Shown piece by piece: positions 14,117-24,000 of a DNA stretch of 41,830 bases. Origin of the DNA: Oscillatoriales cyanobacterium PMM_0008 (GTDB taxonomy: Bacteria; Cyanobacteriota; Cyanobacteriia; Cyanobacteriales; Aerosakkonemataceae); the NCBI GenBank assembly GCA_949128025.1, contig CASBRD010000126.1, forward strand, positions 1 to 41,830, in the 5' to 3' direction. Each line of letters starts with the position of its first letter. Position 1 is the first letter of the stretch. Position numbers and translations under genes: made by a program. A model generated the notes under the pieces. It did not search any database. It saw only the letters and a list, made by a program, of their open reading frames with translations, and had not been told where the DNA came from.

Positions 14117-15400
14117 GTGAGTAAAGTTTTCGTTCTAGACACCAACAAGCAACCTCTTAATCCTGTTCATCCGGGTAGGGCTAGGATGCTGCTATCTCAA
14201 GGGAAAGCCGCAATTTTTCGACGCTATCCTTTCACGGTGATACTTAAAGAGGAGGTATTAACCCCCAAAATTGAACCACTTCGGCTCAAAATTGACCCAG
14301 GCGCTAAAACAACTGGACTAGCGTTAGTCAATGATAGTACAGGAGAAGTCGTCTGGGTAGCAGAGTTACAACATCGAGGTTTTCAGATTCGTGATGCCTT
14401 GACTTCTCGCCGTCAACTTCGTAGGTCACGACGCAATCGCAAAACCCGTTATCGTCAACCACGTTTTCTCAATCGGACTCGACCACAAGGCTGGTTGTCG
14501 CCATCTCTTAATAGCAGAGTCGCTAACATTTTGACTTGGGTTAAACGCTTATCATCCCTGTGTCAGGTCACGGCTATTTCTCAGGAATTGGTAAGATTTG
14601 ACACTCAACAGATGCAAGACGCTGAGATTAGCGGGATTGGCTACCAGCAAGGCAGCCTAGCAGGCTACGAGATACGTGAGTTTCTACTTGAAAAGTGGAA
14701 CAGGACGTGCGCCTATTGCGGTGCAAAAGACATCAAACTTGAGATCGATCATGTTCAACCTCGGTCAAAAGGAGGTTCTAACCGTGTGAGCAACCTGTGT
14801 TTAGCCTGCGTTCCCTGCAATCAGAAAAAAGGCAATCAAGAAATCAAAGACTTCTTGAAAGGTTTGCCTGACTTGCTCAAACAGATTTTAGGACAAGCTA
14901 AAAGACCTTTGGCTGATACGGCTGCGGTTAATGTTACGAGATGGAATTTGTACGAGAAGCTCAAAGAAACTGGCTTGCCAGTAGAGGTTGGCACTGGTGG
15001 TCGTACTAAATACAACCGCACAATTAGAGGTCTAGAAAAGACTCATTACTGGGATGCAGCCTGTGTTGGGGCATCAACCCCAGAAAAGTTGATCGCATCA
15101 GGTATTAAACCCTTGCTGATTGCAGCTAAAGGTCATGGAACTCGCCAGCAATGCCGAACGGACAAGTTTGGATTTGCCGTTCGATATTGCTGTAGAACCA
15201 AGTTTCACAAAGGATTTCAGACAGGTGACATCGTGAAAGCGGTTGTCACCTCTGGGAAAAAGATTGGAACCTACTTTGGGCGGGTTGCTACTCGTGCAAC
15301 AGGCAGTTTTAACATTTTGGACAAGTCTGGACTAGTTCAAGGCATCAGCCACAGATATTGCAAACATATTCACAAGAAGGATGGGTATAGCTATGCGTAA
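14117..15400 (+). CDS. iscB: IscB, RNA-guided RuvC/HNH endonuclease
   Basis: The 427-residue protein has the full IscB layout. The N-terminal PLMP-type motif reads KQPLNPVHPGRARMLL. RuvC-I is LRLKIDPGAKTTGLAL with Asp60. An Arg-rich bridge helix spans about 96-120. RuvC-II is AISQELVRF with Glu157. The inserted HNH domain has CAYC (198-201), EIDHVQPRSKGG with Asp211-His212, and CVPC (231-234). RuvC-III is THYWDAACVG with His310 and Asp313. All catalytic residues appear intact. IscB is the ancestor of Cas9 and cuts DNA matched by its omega-RNA guide. GTG 14117 has AAGGAG eight bases upstream. The gene is intact, so the element looks recent or maintained. Confidence 0.93.
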   Translation: MSKVFVLDTNKQPLNPVHPGRARMLLSQGKAAIFRRYPFTVILKEEVLTPKIEPLRLKIDPGAKTTGLALVNDSTGEVVWVAELQHRGFQIRDALTSRRQLRRSRRNRKTRYRQPRFLNRTRPQGWLSPSLNSRVANILTWVKRLSSLCQVTAISQELVRFDTQQMQDAEISGIGYQQGSLAGYEIREFLLEKWNRTCAYCGAKDIKLEIDHVQPRSKGGSNRVSNLCLACVPCNQKKGNQEIKDFLKGLPDLLKQILGQAKRPLADTAAVNVTRWNLYEKLKETGLPVEVGTGGRTKYNRTIRGLEKTHYWDAACVGASTPEKLIASGIKPLLIAAKGHGTRQQCRTDKFGFAVRYCCRTKFHKGFQTGDIVKAVVTSGKKIGTYFGRVATRATGSFNILDKSGLVQGISHRYCKHIHKKDGYSYA

Positions 15401-15407
15401 GAATTTG

Positions 15408-15440
15408 TATTTTGATGGGGTATTGAACCCCATCAAAATA
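15408..15440. terminator. 14-bp perfect hairpin at the iscB 3' end
   Basis: TATTTTGATGGGGT (15408-15421) pairs exactly with ACCCCATCAAAATA (15427-15440). It can serve as terminator for iscB, as right-end secondary structure recognised during transposition, or both. Confidence 0.75.
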
Positions 15441-15505
15441 CCCCCAATTCCTCCCACAGCTAAGTCCAGGACAGCTAGGTTGAAGGTCTCCAAGGGGGAA
15501 GACAG

Positions 15506-15994
15506 ATGAAACAGCTACCAACAGATGATGATGAACGCTTAGTGGAATTCCTCCGGGCTAATCGTCCAGATGTTCCCTCAGCAGCACCGGATTTAGAAGC
15601 ACGGATTTTCCAAGCAGTGGAGTCAGAACCTCCCCTAAATGTCAACCGATTCTCTCAAAAGCATATTGCCAGATTTAAGCGACTGTGGCTATTTCCACCC
15701 GCCATTGCTGCTGGTGTCATGTTGGTTTGGGGAAGCAATATGCTGCGGTTGGGCTTCAACACATTACCCTTCCAGCTTCCTATGCAAGTAAGCCACACCT
15801 CAACAACCACAATGCCAAACGACGCCGAACTCGTTAGGCTCGAATCCTTTTTAGAGAATAACTGGAATAGCGTCGTAGCGAGTAGCCAAACGGAAGAAGA
15901 ACTCGAAAATATTTCAGCCGATTGGATGCAACTAGCCAATACAACCCAGCAAAAGTCAACTAAATCAACTTTAAGTGAAACAAGAAGGAGATAA
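15506..15994 (+). CDS. Putative membrane anti-sigma factor
   Basis: The 162-residue protein has an N-terminal cytoplasmic region (about 1-55, acidic, with DERLVEFLRANRPDVPSAAP), one membrane segment (LWLFPPAIAAGVMLVWGSNML, about 58-77) and an outer region ending in a helical LENNWNSV...TEEELENISADW stretch. No zinc-finger HxxxCxxC motif is present. Length, topology and position after an ECF sigma gene identify it as the probable cognate anti-sigma factor; sequence alone would not. AAGGGGGAAGACAG precedes the ATG. It is followed after six bases by the Spy-like gene, an expected target or sensor partner. Confidence 0.7.
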   Translation: MKQLPTDDDERLVEFLRANRPDVPSAAPDLEARIFQAVESEPPLNVNRFSQKHIARFKRLWLFPPAIAAGVMLVWGSNMLRLGFNTLPFQLPMQVSHTSTTTMPNDAELVRLESFLENNWNSVVASSQTEEELENISADWMQLANTTQQKSTKSTLSETRRR

Positions 15995-16000
15995 ATTCCC

Positions 16001-16513
16001 ATGTTTTTGAACCGCGCTTCTACTGTAGCTGCTTTAACTCTATCGATTGGAAGCGCTGCTGTTTTTATCAATCCCAATCCTTGGCTATCACAAAAAAGCA
16101 TTGCCCAAGATGTAAATCCTACCAATCGGCCCGATCGACCGATGCCGCGATGGATTGGGGAACTGAATCTCAGCCAAGACCAAATCCAGCGTATACAGCA
16201 AATTCACGATCGATACAAAGACCGGATGTCTCAAAGCGTACAATCCCTGCGCCAAGGACAGCAAGAATTGCAAACTATGATGGCGGGTACGGCTTCCCAA
16301 GACCAACTCCGCGACAAACATCGCCAAGTTGAAGCATTAGATCGGCAGGTTAGACAGCTAAGATTTGAAAGTATGCTGGCTATGCGAGAAGTACTGACCC
16401 CAGAACAACGTCGTCAGTTTGCCCAACGTATGCAAAACCAGCCGAGAGGTATGAGGAACCGCCCAGGTAATAGAGGCCCAATGCGATCGCCTCAAACTCC
16501 ACCGACTAGGTAG
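16001..16513 (+). CDS. Spy/CpxP-like periplasmic protein
   Basis: A 170-residue exported protein with an N-terminal signal segment (ASTVAALTLSIGSAAVFI) and a helical body rich in Gln, Arg and Met. Two LTxxQ-like motifs are visible: LNLSQDQIQRIQQI and LTPEQRRQFAQRM. Such proteins are periplasmic chaperones or metal/envelope stress sensors. The C-terminal tail is Pro/Arg/Asn-rich (NQPRGMRNRPGNRGPM). Sigma, anti-sigma and Spy-like protein together suggest an envelope-stress regulon, now split by the IscB element. Confidence 0.8.
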   Translation: MFLNRASTVAALTLSIGSAAVFINPNPWLSQKSIAQDVNPTNRPDRPMPRWIGELNLSQDQIQRIQQIHDRYKDRMSQSVQSLRQGQQELQTMMAGTASQDQLRDKHRQVEALDRQVRQLRFESMLAMREVLTPEQRRQFAQRMQNQPRGMRNRPGNRGPMRSPQTPPTR

Positions 16514-16591
16514 GACATATGCTGGAATAGCGTCGCTGTCTGATTAGATAGGACTTACGCGGCTTTTCTTTCTCTGTTTCTACATTTCTAA

Positions 16592-17239
16592 ATGTCTAAG
16601 CCCTGTTACATCTATTTACATGGATTTGCTTCAAGCCCCAATTCTGCTAAAGCCAACTATTTACGCTCTAGCTTTTCCTCCCTGCAAATTCCCCTCAAAA
16701 CTCCCGATCTCAATCAGGATGACTTTTCTCACCTGACAATGACGCGACAGCTGCGTCAAGTAGAAGCCGAATTTCCACCTCCACCCACCCCAGTAACTTT
16801 AATCGGCTCTAGTTTTGGTGGTTGGGCGTCTGCAAGGCTTGGACAGCAGCAACTACAATGCCAAAAGCTGGTGCTGCTAGCCCCAGCTTTTCAATTTCTC
16901 TCCCATTGGTTGCCCAAATTGGGCGAAGAAACAATGCAAAGTTGGCAGACAGAAGGATATTTGTCGGTGTATCACTATGGAGAAAAGCGATCGCTTCCCT
17001 TAAGTTACCAATTTATCCAAGATGCCAGTCAATACCAAGACGAACAACTACAGCGCCCCATCCCCACCCTCATTCTGCACGGTATTCACGATGAAACCAT
17101 CCCCATCCAAGCTAGTCGAGACTTTGCAGCTTCTCGTCCTTGGGTAAAACTGATCGAACTTGACAGCGATCACTCTCTCGCCAACGTCCTCCCCCAAACT
17201 TGGCAGGAAATTCGCGCATTTTGCCACCTACCAGCATAG
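16592..17239 (+). CDS. YqiA/YcfP-family alpha/beta hydrolase (esterase)
   Basis: The 215-residue protein begins with IYLHGFASSPNSAKA (oxyanion region) and has the nucleophile elbow IGSSFGGWAS (Ser93 region). The late triad residues are in LILHGIHDETIPI (Asp) and DSDHSLAN (His). Length and the GFxSSP motif match YqiA-like esterases that cleave short acyl esters; the natural substrate is unknown. It is cytoplasmic. It lies 41 bases upstream of hisC on the same strand. Confidence 0.85.
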   Translation: MSKPCYIYLHGFASSPNSAKANYLRSSFSSLQIPLKTPDLNQDDFSHLTMTRQLRQVEAEFPPPPTPVTLIGSSFGGWASARLGQQQLQCQKLVLLAPAFQFLSHWLPKLGEETMQSWQTEGYLSVYHYGEKRSLPLSYQFIQDASQYQDEQLQRPIPTLILHGIHDETIPIQASRDFAASRPWVKLIELDSDHSLANVLPQTWQEIRAFCHLPA

Positions 17240-17280
17240 GATGATAAGAAAGATGCTGAAAATCTAAAATTCTCATTGCT

Positions 17281-18438
17281 ATGCTGCCCTTCATCCGCTC
17301 AGACCTAGCTCAACTTACTGCCTATAAACCCCATCCGGGTGGTACTTCCGGGGAACCAGTCCAGTCTGACATTGCGATCGATCGTCTGGATACCAACGAA
17401 AGTCCCTTTGACTTGCCAAACGAATTAAAAGAAAAGCTCGTCTGGACGTATCAGCAAGTAATTGAGAACAACCGCTATCCCGATGGCGGTCATGCAGCAT
17501 TAAAAGGTGCGATCGCAGAATACGTTAACTCTTCAGCCGCCTCTCTTGTAGCACAGTCATCTTCCCTGTCAATAACACCCGCCAACATCTCCATTGGCAA
17601 CGGTTCCGACGAACTAATTCGATCTATCCTCATTGCCACCTGCTTGCGGGGAGAAGGGTCTATTCTCACAGCCGTTCCCACCTTCTCTATGTATGGCATT
17701 CTCGCTGAAACTTTGGGCATTCCGGTAGTAAAAGTCGGGCGCGACGAAACTAACTTTGCCATCGACTTAGAAGCAGCACAAAAGGCAATTGAACAAACAC
17801 AAAATCCCCCCATCCGGGTAGTATTTGTCGTTCATCCCAACTCCCCCACCGCCAACGCCTTAACCCCAAATGAACTAGACTGGCTGCGAAGTTTGCCAGA
17901 ACAAATTCTCGTCGTCATTGACGAAGCATACTTTGAATTTAGCAAAACAACCCTAGTCGGTGAATTGCAACAACATCCGAATTGGGTATTGCTGCGAACC
18001 CTTTCTAAAGCTTTTCGATTAGCAGCACATCGCGTTGGCTATTCCATCGCTCATCCCGAACTAATTGCCGCACTAGAAAAAGTCCGTTTGCCCTACAATC
18101 TCCCCAGTTTTTCCCAAGCAGCTGCCCTAATTGCCCTCACGCATCGGCAACTATTGCTGGCATCAATTCCTCAAATTTTAGCCGATCGAGATGAGTTAAT
18201 TAATCGCTTAAGCCAGAACCCAGCCTTAAAAGTATGGTCAAGTTCCGCTAACTTTATCTACCTGCGTCTTATCGCCACCGACAACAATTTGAATGAAGCA
18301 AATTTGAGTAATTTGGTGCAGCAACTCAAAGCGCAAGGCACGCTGGTACGCCATATCAGCGGCGGATTACGCATTACAGTCGGCAGCAGCGAGGAAAATA
18401 AACGAACTCTCCAACGCTTAGTAGGGGCTAGGGGCTAG
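17281..18438 (+). CDS. hisC: Histidinol-phosphate aminotransferase
   Basis: A 385-residue fold-type I PLP enzyme that transfers an amino group between histidinol phosphate and glutamate in histidine synthesis. Seen motifs: [11 protein letters not shown] near the N terminus, [21 protein letters not shown] (substrate/phosphate site), [10 protein letters not shown], and [17 protein letters not shown] with PLP Lys243. The [10 protein letters not shown] form differs slightly from the common SKAFGLAGLR. Cyanobacteria often carry two hisC-like genes, so a related aromatic or imidazole substrate is possible. Confidence 0.9.
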   Translation: MLPFIRSDLAQLTAYKPHPGGTSGEPVQSDIAIDRLDTNESPFDLPNELKEKLVWTYQQVIENNRYPDGGHAALKGAIAEYVNSSAASLVAQSSSLSITPANISIGNGSDELIRSILIATCLRGEGSILTAVPTFSMYGILAETLGIPVVKVGRDETNFAIDLEAAQKAIEQTQNPPIRVVFVVHPNSPTANALTPNELDWLRSLPEQILVVIDEAYFEFSKTTLVGELQQHPNWVLLRTLSKAFRLAAHRVGYSIAHPELIAALEKVRLPYNLPSFSQAAALIALTHRQLLLASIPQILADRDELINRLSQNPALKVWSSSANFIYLRLIATDNNLNEANLSNLVQQLKAQGTLVRHISGGLRITVGSSEENKRTLQRLVGARG

Positions 18439-18847
18439 AAAAGTAAAAAGTCATATCAAGTCCGGTTGCATCGTTAGTACATGAGTGATATCGTCAAATT
18501 GTCTGTTGTTATCTTTGGTTAAATTTTTACCGCAGATGAAGACAGATGGACGCAGATTAACGCAGATAAGAATAATCACAATAATTTTTTAGGTAACCGA
18601 TGCTACCGGACATGATATCACTCATTCAAAAGTCAAAAAGGGGCTAAGAAACACGGAACAGGGAGAATTTTCTTCCTTTTGACTTTTGACTTCTCAAGGG
18701 GCTAGGGAAGAGGGAACACGGAACAGGGAGAATTTTCTTTCTTTTGACTTTTGAATGAGTGAGTTTTGTACGGGCGGGTTTAGCTCACACATCTCATTAC
18801 TAACAGAATATTTTACAAAAACCGCCCCTACTGACTTCTCAAGGGTT
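18439..18847. repeat. Repeat-rich intergenic region with a 40-bp direct repeat
   Basis: No gene is visible. A 40-bp segment (18650-18689) is repeated at 18715-18754 with one mismatch. The heptamer TTTTGAC recurs several times. TGAGTGATATC (18483-18493) has an inverted partner at 18614-18624, and TCCGGTTGCATCG has a near-inverted partner at 18598-18610. An ACCGCAGAT-type repeat lies at about 18526-18570. It looks like layered insertion of small repeats. Confidence 0.8.
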
Positions 18848-19297
18848 TCAATCTTCACCACTACGACGTGCAAGTGCGATCGTTTGGGGTAGAACACCAA
18901 CTAAATACGCAAGCACATCATCCGGCAGATTAGCCACAGTTTGACCGTCAAAAAAAGCTTCAAATTGGGCAAGCAGCTTCTCAGATCGTTCTAGAGGATC
19001 TGACCTATCTGTTAACTGTTTTGTTAACATAATCCACTGTCGTCGAGTTTTATAAGCAGTCTGTCGTTCCTCATAGGATTCGGGAACAACCAACGATAAA
19101 TTGCCCACAGGAATAGCCCGCTGGCAATCCATATCAAATGTGCTACCAACAGCTGCTCCTGGGCCTGCAAACTCCGCGTGGTAAGATTTGAAAAGGATGA
19201 GGCCATTGCGCCTATTTCTGCTCACAACTAACAGCTTGCCGCTGTGCAACTGAGCAACAATTTCTGACCCGTTTGGACTCTCATTTTCATGTTTCAT
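18848..19297 (-). CDS. Conserved hypothetical protein, 149 residues
   Basis: I do not recognise a named family. The N-terminal half looks beta-rich (EIVAQLHSGKLLVVSRNRRN, GLILFKSYHAEF, GNLSLVVPESYEER). The C-terminal half is helical (WIMLTKQLTDRSDPLERSEK, LLAQFEAFFDGQTVANLPDD). There is no signal peptide or membrane segment. The ATG at 19297 is the first in the frame. Codon use is like neighbouring host genes. It stands alone, with repeats downstream. Confidence 0.65.
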   Translation of the reverse strand: MKHENESPNGSEIVAQLHSGKLLVVSRNRRNGLILFKSYHAEFAGPGAAVGSTFDMDCQRAIPVGNLSLVVPESYEERQTAYKTRRQWIMLTKQLTDRSDPLERSEKLLAQFEAFFDGQTVANLPDDVLAYLVGVLPQTIALARRSGED

Positions 19298-19473
19298 ATC
19301 GCGTTATTTGTCATCTGTCATCTGTTATTTACGATCGCGAAATAATTCAGGAGTCAGTCGCCAGAATTAAACATGAATTCTGCGGGACTGGCGAATTAAT
19401 AAATGGGTTTAAGACGCGGATAAATCTAGGATTTAGCGGTATTCAATTACTTGTGGGAGATTGGTAGCCACCT

Positions 19474-20049
19474 CTAATCTACATTCAAGTGTTTACGCAA
19501 TAACAAACGCCGAGGTTGCCCCAGCAGCAGAGAAGTCCAACTCGAATCAACTTGGTGCAATCGATACCCTAACTTGAAGTAGAGCCGCCGTGCTTGATGG
19601 TTATTTTCCAGTACGTGAAGGTAGATATAATGGAAACCCCACCCCAGAGCTATTCTTTCGCAGCTAAGCAGCAATTGTTTAGCTACTCCCTGGCGACGAC
19701 ATTGCGATCGCACCGCCAAATTGGATATATAGGGATATAGGGGTACATTCATCAGTGGCCACGGATGAGCTGAGCGCAACGCCATTTCTACTGTTCCTGC
19801 TAGGTAATCGCAGTCGGTGGGGCGAGTAGTGACAGGCTCTACCGCAACCAGACAAATGTAACGAGGAGAACTAGATTCCAGTCGATTCCGCAAATCTTCG
19901 TAAATGCCGATACGTAACAATGGGTAAATCCAGCCGCTCATACCCGTGCGAGAATGAAAACTATCAGCAAGGATTTCTGCAAGACCAGTCAAATCCCCGA
20001 CTTTAGCTGCACGGATTTGGAAGTGCTTTGAGGCGACTAATTCAGCCAT
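19474..20049 (-). CDS. GNAT-family N-acetyltransferase
   Basis: The acetyl-CoA binding motif A is clear: ISNLAVRSQCRRQGVAKQLL (R/QxxGxG/A type), followed by motif B region IYLHVLENNHQARRLYFKLGY. The N-terminal strand FQIRAAKVGDL starts about 10 residues after ATG 20049. A GTG at 20139 would add 30 residues, but that stretch overlaps a sequence (TGTTTGGCGAAA) that recurs outside genes near 20982, so I prefer 20049. The substrate, whether protein N-terminus, amine or antibiotic, cannot be read from sequence. Related cyanobacterial proteins are common single-copy GNATs. Confidence 0.85.
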   Translation of the reverse strand: MAELVASKHFQIRAAKVGDLTGLAEILADSFHSRTGMSGWIYPLLRIGIYEDLRNRLESSSPRYICLVAVEPVTTRPTDCDYLAGTVEMALRSAHPWPLMNVPLYPYISNLAVRSQCRRQGVAKQLLLSCERIALGWGFHYIYLHVLENNHQARRLYFKLGYRLHQVDSSWTSLLLGQPRRLLLRKHLNVD

Positions 20050-20139
20050 TTGCCTGCATTTGGCGTCTGATTCGGCTGTGTTTGGCGAAAGAAACGCATT
20101 TTGCTGGCGGTGTTTTGAGGACGAGAACAAAGGTTTCAC

Positions 20140-21072
20140 AACTTTTTAGTGTTTGATATTCGCCACGGCTGGTGCCGGGGTATTGTAAGTTCAACGTGGT
20201 TACTACCAAGACCAGCCTCGGAGAGCGAACAGCGATCGCCAATTGCATTAGGATCGTACAGAGGGTGTATCAACCTTGTGGGGGCAAAGCGTTGTCAGAC
20301 CCAATGTTTCCCGCCTACCAGGACTGTCCTCTAGCAACTCCAGCCAGCTTAAGAGCATATATCGATCGAGCAATGCTAAACTGGTATTTCTCTTACAGCT
20401 TAACTCTAGTACGTGCTTACCTTGTCGCTTTCTTGCTACTGGCACTATAACTGTCATCAGCATTGTCTTACGCTTAAAAGTTAAATCCAGTGTTAAGTCA
20501 GGCAACCTTAAAAAATTGTTACAAAGGGTTCTGCTGGCTTCTCAGTTTAAGCCAGAAATTTAGTGTTGCGAATATTTCTACCACCCCCCCCGCTCCCTCC
20601 AAGAATCAAAGTTTTTCCTCTGCTGTCCCCTCATACGCGGGGGAAATGAGGCAGATAGGAGGGATGGGACTCAGACAGAAAAGAAATTTTACTCATAAAA
20701 AAGGACTCAGAAGCGAACTCGCATTACTGTGGCCTAAGCGTAAAGCAGGCTATAGAGCAGTACAAAACTTATACTTGGTGAAGGGCAGCCGCAACCCTAA
20801 AAGCTCGCTTCGCTGGTTGACCTTGCTTTCAAAAGAGATCCACCATGCGCTTCGGGACAAAGTTGCAATAATAAGCAGGATGAAGGTCAAAATTTTATTA
20901 CGGCGGCTCTTGGTAACGGGCACAAGTACAAAAGCCAGCATTCCAACCGCTCCAATTTCAACAGTTTACCATTTGTCTGTGTTTGGCGAAACAAACGATT
21001 GATGGTACCCGGCGACCGTAGTCTGATGAGACGGTTTTTCATCGGAGAGTACCTTAGGCAGGAGAGCGGTGT
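20140..21072. other. About 930 bases without a convincing gene, upstream of the cyaC-like gene
   Basis: Open frames here have irregular composition, no recognisable domain and overlap each other, so I do not call genes. The region contains a CCCC...GGGG hairpin near 20630-20645, a second copy of the TGTTTGGCGAAA element (20980-20991) and the likely promoter and leader of the signalling gene at 21073. A long regulatory leader or a decayed gene is possible. Confidence 0.5.
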
Positions 21073-24000
21073 ATGAAATCTCCAAGTATGAATAAGCCGA
21101 AAATTCTGGTTGTCGATGACGAACCAGATAATCTCGACCTGCTGTATCGCACCTTCTATCGGGAATATAAAGTGCTAAGGGCAGAATCAGGGCCAGCCGC
21201 ACTGGCAATCCTGGCTTCTGAGCGGGATATCGCCGTAATTATCTCGGATCAGCGTATGCCGTTGATGAGTGGGACTGAGTTTTTGAGCCTCACAGCAACT
21301 CAGTATCCAGATATCATCCGAATTATTTTAACTGGCTATACGGATGTGGAAGACTTGGTAGAAGCGATCAACAGCGGTAAGGTATTCAAGTACGTAACTA
21401 AGCCTTGGGATGCCGAACACCTCCAAGCTGTAGTTCGGCAAGCGCTGGATACTCACAACGTCCTCAAAACGCGCACTCAGGAACTTTGCCGCACGCTACG
21501 TCAGGAATCGCTACTTAATACTGTTACTAATACCATTCGCTCTCGCACCGATTATCGGCAGATCCTCCAGACGATCGTGAATACGGTCGGTCATATGCTG
21601 GAGGTAGATATATGTATTCTGCGTCCTTTCCAAGATAATCGGATGGTAGACGAATGGTTCATTTACCAAAGGGTAAAGGTTCCTTCTGCTGACATGAGGG
21701 AAGTTAGGCGGGAAGCAGAAGGAGATAGAATTCCTCTTTTGGCGCAGACGGTGTGGGAAACCCACGATGTACTGGTATTCGATGATGTAGTAACGGATGA
21801 GCGGCTACAAGGGGATACCCCCTTGGAAAAGGAACGTGCGATCGCTTATTCTACCGCTGACATTCGATCGAGCTTAGTAGTGCCACTGATTTGCCAAATG
21901 GAACTGATGGCGGTGCTGGCACTCCACCAGTGCCTTGAGCCGCGCCGCTGGCAGGATGATGAGGTGCAACTGGTATTTATGGTGGCGGATCAAGCGGCCC
22001 TCGCCCTAGCTCAGGCACGCGCTTACGAACGTTCTCTAGCTATGGCAAGGCGCGAGGCTTTGATTAACACCATCACTTCAGCCATTCGCTCTTCTCTCGA
22101 TCCCCAGGACATCTTTGCCGCCATTACCCAACAACTGGGGCAAGTCCTCAAAGTAGATGGCTGCACTCTTTCCCTTTGGACTCAATCCGATGAGTTCGTT
22201 CAGTGTGTGGGATTGTATGACAAAAATTTTGAATCCTTAGTTTGGAGTGCAGGGACGGCTTTAGGGGACGAAACTTTAGGAGGACAAAGACCTCAAACTT
22301 TCTCGTCGGCACAAAATTCAACACAAAACCTTTCACAGTTGCCCCAGTCTGTGGCACCTATAGCAGGTAATCCCGTATTGCAGCAATTGCTTTCCACGAT
22401 ACGACCTGTGGTAATCAATGACCTAGAAGCCAGTCCCCAAATGCAAGGGTTCGATTTGCCCCTACGGTCTTCGGCACGAGCCTTGATGGTCGTACCTCTA
22501 TTGTTTGAAGGCAAAATCATTGGCAGCATTACCCTGCGGGAAGCGACGAATCCGCGCCACTGGCAACAGGTGGAGATAGACTTGGCTCAAGCTGTGGCAG
22601 CCCAAGCTGCGATCGCAGTAGAACACGCCCGCCTCTATCAAAAAACTCGACAGCAAACAGAGCGCTTACAAGAATTAGACAAGCAAAAAACCGAATTCTT
22701 CCAAAATATTTCCCACGAATTCCGCACTCCCCTCACCCTGATGATGGGGCCATTGGAATCGGTAGTCAATCACCACGAAGATTTGCCCTACGACCAAGCG
22801 GTGATTGCCCTCCGCAATTGCCGCCGACTCCTGCGTCTGGTGAATCAACTGCTGGATCTCCAGCGACTCGACGCCAAACGTATGCAAGCAAGCTTCCGCC
22901 CTTGCGATTTGGTGACAATGGTCGGCCAAATTATAGAAGCTTTCCGTCCCTACTGCGAAAAAAAGGGTCTGCGTCTGATCACCGAACTAAACTCCTGTCC
23001 AAGGGTCTACTTAGACCCGGAAAGATTTGACAAGGTACTCTACAACCTCCTGTCAAATGCGATGAAATTTACCGAAACGGGTGGCAGTATTGCTGTCAAG
23101 GTGGAAACGGCTGGAGATCACATCCGCATCCAAGTGAAAGACACCGGCATTGGCATTCGCACCGAGCAGATTCCCCACTTGTTTGAGCGCTTCCGGCAAG
23201 CAGAGGGGTCTGTTAACCGCTCTTACGAAGGTTCGGGTTTGGGTCTGGCTTTGGTGAAAGAACTGGTGGAACTTCACGGAGGCCAAATTTCCGTAGAGTC
23301 GATTTATCAAGCTGGAACTACTTTTACGGTTTGGTTGCAAACGGGGACATTTCACCTGCCACTCGATCAGGTGCTGGAGGTGGCGACGCAACTGCAACCA
23401 AATCGGGCGGCTGTGGAGTTGGCGGATTTGGAGCTGCTTGCTCCAGTGGCAGAGAGTTTTGAGTTAAACTCAGATTCCACAACTGGAAACTCTAGAACGC
23501 CAACTCAAAGCAAAATTTTGGTTGTGGATGACAATCCAGATCTGCGAAACTATGTATCCAGAATTCTGCGGGCATCTGGGTTTGATGTTTTGATGGCTCG
23601 CGATGGGGCAGAGGGCTTCGGTGTAGCTCAAGCGAACCGTCCCGAACTGATCGTGACGGATTTGATGATGCCGATGGTGTCGGGTTTGGAGATGATTCGG
23701 ATGATCCGCGAACAGTCGGATTTGAAGGGAACGCCGATTATCTTGCTCACGGCTAAGGTAGATGAGGATACGCGGATTGAAGGTACGGAACTGGGAGCGG
23801 ATATTTACTTAGCTAAACCTTTTAACGATCGAGAATTACTGGCGGCTGTACGTAATCTGCTGGTACTTAAGGAAAATGAACGACGGGTGACGGATCTGAA
23901 TACATACTTAACTGAGTCGGTTCTGAAGCGGTTTTTACCTCCAGCGATGGTAAAGAAGGCAGCAGCTGGCGATCTGACTCTGGATCTAAAGCCAGAACCT

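Larger units (their letters stand above)
13857..15480 (+). mobile_element. Non-autonomous IS200/IS605-related IscB element
   Basis: The element consists of the omega-RNA region, iscB and a strong hairpin at 15408-15440. No tnpA transposase is present, so movement would need one supplied elsewhere. It sits between the ECF sigma gene and its presumed anti-sigma gene. Left end lies close to the sigma stop; the right end is somewhere between 15440 and about 15490. No target duplication is expected for this family. Confidence 0.7.

Noticed and set aside
20490-21002. 170-codon plus-strand open frame
   Set aside because: No recognisable domain, irregular composition, no ribosome site, and it competes with other frames on both strands.
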